Source: Pontimonas sp. (GTDB taxonomy: Bacteria > Actinomycetota > Actinomycetes > Actinomycetales > Microbacteriaceae). Taken from it: a stretch of DNA of 20,694 bases. Under the pieces are notes generated by a model. It had not been told where the DNA came from, searched no databases, and saw only the letters and a list, made by a program, of their open reading frames with translations. Position 1 is the stretch's first letter. Every line of letters starts with the position of its first letter. The DNA lies in the NCBI GenBank assembly GCA_021741925.1, contig JAIOWW010000008.1, positions 1-20,694 of the forward strand, written 5' to 3'. The position numbers were made by a program, and so were the translations under genes. Of the stretch, positions 14,490-20,694 are shown in pieces.

Positions 14490-15107
14490 ATGCTTTTTAT
14501 CTTCGATATGGACAATGTCCTCTACGACTATCACTGGCGCAAGCGCATGGAGTCCCTCACTGACATCACTGGCCATGACTTTCATGACCTCCGCGCCCGG
14601 TGGTGGCACGATGATGGGGAGTGGAAAGCCGAAGCCGGCGACCCCGACACCGGAGATGAATACCTACGCCGCGTCAACGAGGCCTTCGGCTCTGCTATTC
14701 CGCGCCAAACGTGGGTCGACATTCGCAAGGCCGCAATGGATTTTCGCCCCGAGGTAGCAGATGCGGTCACCTTTGCCGCTCAGCACGGCCAAGTCACGCT
14801 CCTCACCAACAACGGGATGTTGATTGGCGAGCACCTGCAAGAGGTGGCGCCGCACTTAGTTCCCTTTTTCGGTGAACACATGTTTGCGACCTCGCACTAT
14901 CAGGCCAGAAAACCAGATCCCGCGGTGTTCTCGCGGGTGCTGGAGCGCTATGGATTCGCCAGTGAGGACACCTTCTTCGTGGATGACCACCCGGACAACA
15001 TTCGAGGCGCCCAAGAAATTGGCATCACCTCGAAGTGGTTCTCCCCCACGGATTCTGGTGCCAGCGTGAAAGAAGCCATCACCAACTTCGTGGCGGGCCG
15101 CTCTTAG
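14490..15107 (+). CDS. HAD-superfamily phosphatase, YihX-like
   Basis: A 205-residue haloacid-dehalogenase-type hydrolase, cytoplasmic. All four motifs are present: I, FIFDMDNV with Asp6 as nucleophile and Asp8 as acid/base; II, LLTNN with Thr106; III, ARKPDP with Lys141; IV, FFVDDHPDN with Asp165/Asp166 for Mg2+. The helical cap follows motif I. The start MLFIFDMDNVL and the pattern of motifs resemble YihX, a sugar-phosphate phosphatase, but the substrate is not predictable. GGAGG lies 4 nt before the ATG. It lies antisense in a minus-strand operon, between prmC and sua5, and its TAG overlaps the prmC TAA by 4 nt, so the two transcripts must converge into each other. Confidence 0.88.
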   Translation: MLFIFDMDNVLYDYHWRKRMESLTDITGHDFHDLRARWWHDDGEWKAEAGDPDTGDEYLRRVNEAFGSAIPRQTWVDIRKAAMDFRPEVADAVTFAAQHGQVTLLTNNGMLIGEHLQEVAPHLVPFFGEHMFATSHYQARKPDPAVFSRVLERYGFASEDTFFVDDHPDNIRGAQEIGITSKWFSPTDSGASVKEAITNFVAGRS

Positions 15108-15967
15108 CGCCGATAGCCCTGGGTGAAACGGTCTCTGCCCACAAGATCTTTCTGGGTGGAGACGGTGCGAAAACCGCGCCCCTCGAGCACGTCTCGGACA
15201 GCTGCGCCCTGAAGATTCGAATGCTCCAGCATGAGCACACCTCCCGGTCGCAACCCGCGAAACGCGCCCTCCACGATGATGCGGACGACGTCTAAGCCGT
15301 CTTCTCCGCCATAGAGGGCAAGGGCTGGGTCAAAAAGTTGCACCTCAGGGTCATTGGGAATCTCTGCGTCTGGCACATAGGGAGGGTTAGACACCACCAG
15401 GTCCACACTCGATGTCTCCACCTCACTCGCCCAGGTCACGACCGACCCTTGGGTGATCTGAACCTCGGGTGCTAGGTCGGCAACATTTCTGCGCAAGTAG
15501 GGCATCGCCTCATCGGAGAGCTCTAGTGCTTTAACGCTGGCGTGCGGGATTGCTCTCGCCAACGCAATGGCCAGAACACCACTTCCCGAACAGAGGTCCA
15601 CAATCTGTAGGCCCCTCTCGCTGACCGCCATCGCCGAAGCACTCTGAATAGCGCGCTCCGCCAAAGATTCGGTTTCCGGTCGGGGCACAAAAACACCTGG
15701 CCCTACCCGCACCTCGAAGGACATGAAGCCAGCAACACCCAGAAGGTGTTGCAGAGGCTCGCGGGCTTCTCGGCGCGCGACGAGAGCCTCAAGATTTGCC
15801 TGCTGCGCAGTCTCCAGCTCCAGGCCTTGATGAATTTTGGCGAGGAGCTCACCGCGAGTAAACCCCGTGACGTGGGCGAGGAGGAACTCAGCATCGACTG
15901 AGGGTGAGGGAACACCGGCTCGGGCGAGTCGGCTACTGATATCTGCGAGCACGCCCGCAAGACTCAT
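15104..15967 (-). CDS. prmC: Peptide chain release factor N5-glutamine methyltransferase
   Basis: A 287-residue SAM-dependent methyltransferase (HemK/PrmC) that methylates the Gln of the GGQ motif in release factors. An N-terminal helical substrate-recognition domain (about 1-85) carries the usual REPLQHLLG element; the catalytic domain has VPRPETE (94-100), the SAM loop IVDLCSGSGVLAIALA (122-137) and the active-site NPPYVP (194-199). The ATG overlaps the prfA stop (ATGA), placing the enzyme directly after its substrate gene. The 3' end overlaps the convergent HAD gene by 4 nt. Length and motifs are normal for the family. Confidence 0.95.
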   Translation of the reverse strand: MSLAGVLADISSRLARAGVPSPSVDAEFLLAHVTGFTRGELLAKIHQGLELETAQQANLEALVARREAREPLQHLLGVAGFMSFEVRVGPGVFVPRPETESLAERAIQSASAMAVSERGLQIVDLCSGSGVLAIALARAIPHASVKALELSDEAMPYLRRNVADLAPEVQITQGSVVTWASEVETSSVDLVVSNPPYVPDAEIPNDPEVQLFDPALALYGGEDGLDVVRIIVEGAFRGLRPGGVLMLEHSNLQGAAVRDVLEGRGFRTVSTQKDLVGRDRFTQGYRR

Positions 15968-17043
15968 GCAGAATCGCCCAGAGCAGAGAGCCGTTCTGCC
16001 TCATCGGCCTCAATACAGGAAGTAATCACAGGACCCAGGGCGCCATTCATCACCTGGTCAAGGTTGTAGGACTTATAACCGGTGCGGTGATCGGCGATAC
16101 GGTTCTCCGGAAAGTTGTAGGTGCGGATGCGCTCAGAGCGATCCATGCCACGAATCTGGCTCTTACGCGCATCGGACGCCGCCGCTGCAATCTCTTCCTG
16201 CTGGCGGGCCAAGAGACGTGCACGCAGTACACGCATACCGGCTTCGCGGTTTTGAATTTGGCTCTTCTCGTTTTGCATCGACACCACAATTCCGGTCGGA
16301 AGGTGGGTAATGCGCACAGCAGAGTCAGTGGTGTTTACGGACTGACCGCCAGGTCCACTGGAGCGAAACACATCGATCTTCAGATCGTTGGGGTTCACAT
16401 CAATTTCTTCAGGCTCATCAACTTCGGGAAACACGAGAACACCGGTGGTGGAGGTGTGAATACGCCCCTGCGATTCAGTAACCGGGACACGCTGCACTCT
16501 GTGCACGCCACCCTCATATTTCATGCTCGCCCAGACACCCTCAGCAGGGTCAGTGGCGGAGGATTTGATAGCGACCTGGACGTTCTTGAAGCCCCCCATG
16601 TCGCTCTCGGTTTTGTCCAAGACCTCGGTCTTCCAGCCCCTGGACTCCGCGTAGTACAAATACATCCGCAGCAGGTCAGCAGCGAAGAGCGCTGACTCCT
16701 CGCCTCCTTCACCACCCTTAATTTCCATGATCACATCGCGACCATCATCAGGGTCCCTGGGGATGAGGAGCGAGCGAAGGCTCTCTGTTGCCTCGACCAG
16801 CGCCTCTTCCAAAGCGGGAACCTCGGCAGCGAGAGATTCATCTTCGCTGGCGAATTCCTTCGCCGCGGCAAGGTCATCGGTGAGAGCCGTCATCTTCTCG
16901 TGAGCGGCAATGATCTTCGACAGCTCCGCGAAACGACGGTTCAATTTCTTAGAAAGGCCTGCGTCAGCGTGGACTGCGGGGTCACCGAGCTTCTCCTGGA
17001 GCTCGGCATACTCCGCAATCAACGCGTCAACAGACTCAAACAC
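15964..17043 (-). CDS. prfA: Peptide chain release factor 1
   Basis: A 359-residue class I release factor that terminates at UAA and UAG. The codon-reading tripeptide is PVT (187-189) in RVQRVPVTESQGRIH, the RF1 form of PxT rather than the SPF of RF2. The GGQ catalytic motif is in SSGPGGQSVNTTDSAVR (232-234). The N-terminal domain is a helical hairpin. The start is a GTG at 17043, 16 nt after the rho stop, with AGAGAAGG overlapping the end of rho as ribosome site. prmC follows with a 4-nt overlap. The rho-prfA-prmC order is common in actinobacteria. Confidence 0.96.
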   Translation of the reverse strand: MFESVDALIAEYAELQEKLGDPAVHADAGLSKKLNRRFAELSKIIAAHEKMTALTDDLAAAKEFASEDESLAAEVPALEEALVEATESLRSLLIPRDPDDGRDVIMEIKGGEGGEESALFAADLLRMYLYYAESRGWKTEVLDKTESDMGGFKNVQVAIKSSATDPAEGVWASMKYEGGVHRVQRVPVTESQGRIHTSTTGVLVFPEVDEPEEIDVNPNDLKIDVFRSSGPGGQSVNTTDSAVRITHLPTGIVVSMQNEKSQIQNREAGMRVLRARLLARQQEEIAAAASDARKSQIRGMDRSERIRTYNFPENRIADHRTGYKSYNLDQVMNGALGPVITSCIEADEAERLSALGDSA

Positions 17044-17059
17044 TGGTGCTATGCCTTCT

Positions 17060-18580
17060 CTAGAACTTCTTGGGCATAGCGAGCAGGAACTCGACGTTGG
17101 AGGCTGAGGACTTCATACCCTCCAGCACGCTCTGCAAGCCGCCACGGGAGTCCATTGCTCCCACACCCTGGCGAATGTCCGCGATCGCGCGAACCTCATC
17201 AGCGGAGAGCAGCTGGTCATCCTTGCGGGTGCCCGAGTGACGGATATCCACGGCAGGGAAAAGCCTGGATGCAGCTGCATCCTGGCTCAACCGCAACTCC
17301 ATGGTCGCGGTCCCGGCGATTTCGCTGGCGACAACGTCATCCATGCTCATCCCGGTCTCGAGCGCCAAGGTACCGATGATGGTCAGCGAACCGCCACCCT
17401 CAACATTGCGTGCAGCACCGAAGAGCTTCTTGGTGGGGTACACCCAGGCAGAGTCAGAGCCTCCGCGGCTGGTTCCACCAATGCTCTGCTGATACGCACG
17501 AGCGAGGCGGGTCAGCGAGTCGAGGAAGACCACGACGTCGTGACCGAGCTCCACCAAACGCTTTGCACGCTCAATCGCGAGCTCCGCGATTGTGGTGTGG
17601 TCATCAGCGGAGCGATCAAAGGTGGAGGTAATGACTTCGCCTTTGGCACCACGCTGCATCTCGGTAATGGCTTCGGGCTGCTCGTCCACGAGCACCACCA
17701 TGAGGTGAGCCTCGGGAGCATTCTGAGCAACTGCTGCCGCCAGAGAAGCGACCATGTGTGACTTTCCAGACCCTGCGGGTCCCACAATCACACCGCGCTG
17801 GCCCTTACCCACGGGGGTGAACACATCTGCCATGCGACCTGCGAGCTCATCCTTGGTGGTTTCCATTCGCACTCGCTCCGTGGGGTACACCGCGGTCAGG
17901 GCCTGGAAGTCGACGCGGTTTGCGGCCTCCTCCACGGTCTGACCATTGATGGTGTCAACGCTGACCAGCGCGTTGTACTTCTGACGGCCCTGGTTCTCAC
18001 CTTCGCGAGGCTGGCGGATTGCACCGATGACAGCGTCACCCTTGCGCAAGTTGTACTTCTTGACCTGACCGAGAGACACATAGACGTCTGTAGGTCCCGG
18101 AAGATAGCCCTGGGTGCGTACGAAGGCGTAGTTGTCGAGGACGTCGAGGATTCCGCCAATCGGAATCAAGACGTCATCGTCAGAAATTTCTGGTTCGCCA
18201 TCTTCGCTGAAGCCGCCTCGGCCTCCACCACGACGACGGTCACGTCCACGACCACGACCACGGCCACGGCCATAGCCGCCGCCCTCGCCATTGTCATCAG
18301 AACCCTCGGAGTCATCAGAAGAGTCAGACGACTCCGACTCAGCGGCGCTGGATTCGCTCTTGTCCGCTGCCGGACGACGGCGGCGGGGACGCTCAGTGGC
18401 GGGCTTGTCCGCACCACTCTCGGCGTTATCACTCTTAGTCTCAGGCTTGCTCTCTGAAGCCTGGTCTGCGCCCTTCTCGGGAAGGTCTGTGGAGACCACT
18501 CGACGGGGGGCGCGCTTACGAGGGCTGGAAGCGGGTGCTTCGCTCACCTCAGGGGTTGATTCTTGATTCTCTGAATCCAC
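17060..18580 (-). CDS. rho: Transcription termination factor Rho, atypical
   Basis: A 506-residue Rho helicase in the standard rho-prfA place. Residues 1-130 are low complexity: an acidic, Ser-rich stretch (about 73-98) and an Arg-Gly tract (101-123). The RNA-binding OB fold follows (about 137-210: GILDVLDNYAFVRTQGYL, DVYVSLGQVKKYNLR). The ATPase core has Walker A GPAGSGKS (267-274), DEQPE (299-303), Walker B VVVFLDS (349-355) and an arginine finger near Arg439. The N-terminal helical Rho_N domain is absent. The start is firm: GTG with AAGGAG 5 nt upstream and an in-frame TAA 13 nt before the GTG. The P-loop (usually PKAGKT), DERPE and RNA-loop residues differ from the near-universal forms, so it is divergent, though the frame is intact. 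Confidence 0.92.
   Translation of the reverse strand: MDSENQESTPEVSEAPASSPRKRAPRRVVSTDLPEKGADQASESKPETKSDNAESGADKPATERPRRRRPAADKSESSAAESESSDSSDDSEGSDDNGEGGGYGRGRGRGRGRDRRRGGGRGGFSEDGEPEISDDDVLIPIGGILDVLDNYAFVRTQGYLPGPTDVYVSLGQVKKYNLRKGDAVIGAIRQPREGENQGRQKYNALVSVDTINGQTVEEAANRVDFQALTAVYPTERVRMETTKDELAGRMADVFTPVGKGQRGVIVGPAGSGKSHMVASLAAAVAQNAPEAHLMVVLVDEQPEAITEMQRGAKGEVITSTFDRSADDHTTIAELAIERAKRLVELGHDVVVFLDSLTRLARAYQQSIGGTSRGGSDSAWVYPTKKLFGAARNVEGGGSLTIIGTLALETGMSMDDVVASEIAGTATMELRLSQDAAASRLFPAVDIRHSGTRKDDQLLSADEVRAIADIRQGVGAMDSRGGLQSVLEGMKSSASNVEFLLAMPKKF
18241..18270 (-). repeat. Tandem hexamers encoding the Rho Arg-Gly tract
   Basis: Five successive plus-strand hexamers of the form CACGNC (CACGTC, CACGAC, CACGAC, CACGGC, CACGGC) encode part of the alternating Gly-Arg run of Rho. 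The tract can expand or contract without breaking frame, and the Arg-Gly sequence is a plausible RNA-contact tail. Confidence 0.7.
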
Positions 18581-18745
18581 GTTTTCTCCTTGTTAATACG
18601 CCGCGATAGCGGCATTAGATTTGCCTGCATCTACTTGACGCTGTGCGGTCCGATGGAGCCAGGCTCCCTCTGTCACGATGGACCCTCACGCCGTTGAACG
18701 AACGTGGCGTTGTAGTGATGAGGCGATCCGGAGCGCTAACTGGGG
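18581..18745 (-). promoter_or_regulatory. rho leader and thrB-rho intergenic region
   Basis: No gene is seen in these 165 bases. Near the rho start, GCCGC-TATC-GCGGC (18600-18613) forms a 5-bp hairpin about 7 nt upstream of the AAGGAG ribosome site. Further upstream are GGAGCC-A-GGCTCC (18655-18667) and ACGCC-13-GGCGT (18688-18710). TCTAAT (minus strand, 18622-18617) could be a -10 but has a poor -35. Rho leaders are often sites of autoregulation by premature termination; this region has the length and structure for it, but that is inference. No intrinsic terminator for thrB is evident. Confidence 0.45.
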
Positions 18746-19690
18746 TCAGTCGGCGAGCGCCGGAACTTCCTCTACTGTAGCACCTCGCTCATCGACAGTC
18801 AGCATGTGGCTAGTCCACGTACCGCCTTGATGAGCGTCGACAAGCTGGGCAATGTCGAGTCGCTGACCCGGGTCTGGGCACAGAATCAGCACTGAGGGAC
18901 CCGCTCCCGATACGACCGCGGCATACCCTTTGGAGCGCAATTTCTGCAACAACGCGTCCGTGTCTTTCATGGCACTCGCCCGATAATTCTGATGCAGTCG
19001 ATCTTCCGTAGCTTCAAAGAGCAACTCCGGACTCTGAATGAGTGCCGCAATTAACAAAGCAGAACGGGAAAGGTTAAAGATGGCGTCCTGGTGAGGAACG
19101 GTTTCTGGCTGAAGACTGCGCGCCAGCTGAGTCGACATACTCGCATCTTCAGGAACAGCCACCACGAGGGATACCCCGCGGTGCACGCTGAGCTTTTTGT
19201 GCTTGGGACCTTGATCGGTCATCCACGCAATGGTGAGGCCCCCAAAGAGTGAGGGAGCGATGTTGTCGGGGTGACCCTCCATGTCAGTGGCCAAAGCAAG
19301 AAGCTCGGACGCGCTGAACTCGGCAATACCCTCCAGCAAACCCTTAGCCGCCATCACTCCCGAGACTATGGCGGCACCAGAAGACCCCAGTCCTCGACCG
19401 TGCGGGATGACGTTGTGCGCCTCCAGGTGAATACCCGGCATCGGAATCTTCTTGGACGCGAAAGCGTGGGCCATGGACCGCGCGATGAGGTTGGTCTCAT
19501 CCGTGGGCACTTCACCCTCCCCGACTCCGTGGACATCGACACGGACTCCGGGGGTGTCGACCACGGCCGCAGTCAAGCGGTCGTGGATGGTCAGCGCCAT
19601 TCCTAGCCTGTCAAAACCGGGGCCAAGGTAGGCTGTGGTGGTGGGAACCTCCACCACCACCCTGCGGCCTAGAGGTGGAGTCTTCGTCAT
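18746..19690 (-). CDS. thrB: Homoserine kinase
   Basis: A 314-residue GHMP kinase that phosphorylates homoserine with ATP, giving the substrate of ThrC. The phosphate loop is IPHGRGLGSSGAA (95-107), and the C-terminal motif GAGPSVLIL is present. The first motif reads TTTAYLGPGFDRLG (17-30): residue 21 is Tyr where most ThrB proteins have Asn (SANLGPGFD or SANMSVGFD), a position near the substrate. The ATG overlaps the thrC stop (ATGA) and has AAGGCAGG upstream. The pairing with thrC makes the threonine branch clear. Length is normal; the changed residue may alter substrate contacts. Confidence 0.93.
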   Translation of the reverse strand: MTKTPPLGRRVVVEVPTTTAYLGPGFDRLGMALTIHDRLTAAVVDTPGVRVDVHGVGEGEVPTDETNLIARSMAHAFASKKIPMPGIHLEAHNVIPHGRGLGSSGAAIVSGVMAAKGLLEGIAEFSASELLALATDMEGHPDNIAPSLFGGLTIAWMTDQGPKHKKLSVHRGVSLVVAVPEDASMSTQLARSLQPETVPHQDAIFNLSRSALLIAALIQSPELLFEATEDRLHQNYRASAMKDTDALLQKLRSKGYAAVVSGAGPSVLILCPDPGQRLDIAQLVDAHQGGTWTSHMLTVDERGATVEEVPALAD

Positions 19691-20694
19691 GCGCCTGCCT
19701 TCAATCCCAAAACGTCAGCAATGTGGGCAACATCCACCGGAACTTTGGTGGGTTCCGCTTCTGAACCGTCTGCGTTCTTCAGCGCCCACTGCGGATCTTT
19801 CAGACCGTGACCGGTCACCGTGAGCACCGCGGTGGCACCCTTCTCCAACACGCCAGCTTCCGCGCGCTCCATCAACCCGGCAACACTGATGGCAGACGAG
19901 GGCTCCACAAAGACACCCACTTCTTTGGCCAACAACTTGTGGGCGGCAAGAATCCCCTGGTCATCGATTGCTCCGAAATATCCATTGCTGTCTTCTCGTG
20001 CGGCGAGGGCTAGATCCCACGAGGCGGGGTTACCAATCCGGATTGCCGTGGCAATTGTTTCGGGGTTCTTCACCCGCTCCCCGGTGATGAAGGGTGCTGA
20101 GCCCGCAGCTTGAAAGCCAAACATGCGGGGAATGCGAGAGGTGCGACCACGCGTGGCTTCTTCTCGATACCCGCGGTGGTACGCGGTGTAGTTTCCAGCG
20201 TTACCGACAGGCAGGAAGTGATACTCAGGAGCGCGACCCAACACGTCGATGACCTCAAATGACGCCGTCTTTTGGCCCTCGATGCGGTCGTTGTTGACCG
20301 AGTTCACCAGGTGTACCGGGTAATTCTCGGCCAAGTCACGGGCAATATCGAGGCAGTCATCGAAGTTCCCCGCGACCTGCAAAACGTGGGCGTTGTGGAT
20401 AACGGCCTGGCTCAACTTGCCCATCGAAATCTTGCCGTCGGGCACAAGAACGGCTGCGGTCATCCCGCCATAGGCGGCATAGGCCGCGGCGGACGCCGAC
20501 GTGTTCCCGGTAGAGGCACAGATCACAGCCTTCGCACCGTGCTCTTTGGCTTTGGAGACTGCCATTGTCATACCGCGGTCTTTAAAGGACCCGGTGGGGT
20601 TCATTCCTTCAAACTTGATGAACACGCGGAGACCGGTCATCTCGGAGAGGCGGTGAGCTTCGATGAGAGGGGTTCCGCCCTCCCCGAGGGAAAC
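19687..20694 (-). CDS. thrC: Threonine synthase, 5' end outside window
   Basis: The frame is open to the right edge, so the N-terminus is missing; 335 codons plus the stop are present. It opens at the edge with VSLGEGGTPLIEAHRLSEM, the usual early ThrC motif, which shows that the ATG at 20640 is internal. The PLP-binding lysine is in NPTGSFKDRGM and the phosphate-binding loop is STGNTSASAAAYAAYGG. The enzyme turns O-phosphohomoserine into threonine with PLP. It overlaps thrB by 4 nt. The missing part should be short, since this motif lies early in short-type threonine synthases. hom would be expected just beyond the edge. Confidence 0.95.
   Translation of the reverse strand, partial: VSLGEGGTPLIEAHRLSEMTGLRVFIKFEGMNPTGSFKDRGMTMAVSKAKEHGAKAVICASTGNTSASAAAYAAYGGMTAAVLVPDGKISMGKLSQAVIHNAHVLQVAGNFDDCLDIARDLAENYPVHLVNSVNNDRIEGQKTASFEVIDVLGRAPEYHFLPVGNAGNYTAYHRGYREEATRGRTSRIPRMFGFQAAGSAPFITGERVKNPETIATAIRIGNPASWDLALAAREDSNGYFGAIDDQGILAAHKLLAKEVGVFVEPSSAISVAGLMERAEAGVLEKGATAVLTVTGHGLKDPQWALKNADGSEAEPTKVPVDVAHIADVLGLKAGA

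Noticed and set aside
1..20694. Mobile-element, CRISPR, tRNA or phage signatures
   Set aside because: No transposase or integrase frame, no regularly spaced direct repeats and no cloverleaf-like sequence was found.

Overview
The window looks like a high-GC, gene-dense actinobacterial chromosome segment, most likely Microbacteriaceae or a near relative. That assignment is inference from three things: the actinobacterial style of the proteins, the gene order thrC-thrB-rho-prfA-prmC-sua5-wecA-atpI-atpB-atpE on the minus strand, and the many 1-4 nt gene overlaps. There are no rRNA, tRNA, CRISPR or transposase genes, and no stretch longer than about 165 bases lacks a gene.

Right part (20694 down to 12192, minus strand): the 3' part of thrC, then thrB, a 165-nt leader, an unusual rho, prfA (RF1), prmC (the RF1 methyltransferase), sua5 (t6A synthesis), a WecA-like polyprenyl-phosphate glycosyl-1-phosphate transferase and atpI. 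One plus-strand gene, a YihX-like HAD phosphatase, sits between prmC and sua5 and overlaps the end of prmC by 4 nt.

Middle part (12195 down to about 992): a cassette apparently for uptake and breakdown of putrescine or a related diamine, lying between atpI and atpB. Its plus-strand arm is an Lrp/AsnC regulator, a class III aminotransferase and a PuuB-like FAD oxidoreductase. Its minus-strand arm is a PatD-type 4-aminobutanal dehydrogenase, a PotD-like Tat lipoprotein, PotA, PotB, PotC, a second class III aminotransferase of GSA-aminotransferase type and a Sua5-like paralogue that has lost catalytic-motif residues. The arms diverge from an AT-rich control region at 8775-8900 carrying several inverted repeats. 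The likely logic: PotABCD imports the polyamine, the aminotransferase and/or FAD enzyme makes the aminoaldehyde, and PatD oxidises it to GABA, under the control of the Lrp protein.

Left part (949 down to 1, minus strand): atpB and the first 14 codons of atpE, with a perfect 9-bp hairpin between them. The ATP synthase genes are thus separated from atpI by about 11 kb and lie downstream of the polyamine arm with no convincing promoter of their own.

Most worth a second look: the aberrant Rho (no N-terminal helical domain, changed P-loop, bicyclomycin-pocket and RNA-loop residues), the polyamine cassette inside the atp locus, the degenerate Sua5 paralogue next to atpB, and the dyads in the two polyamine control regions.
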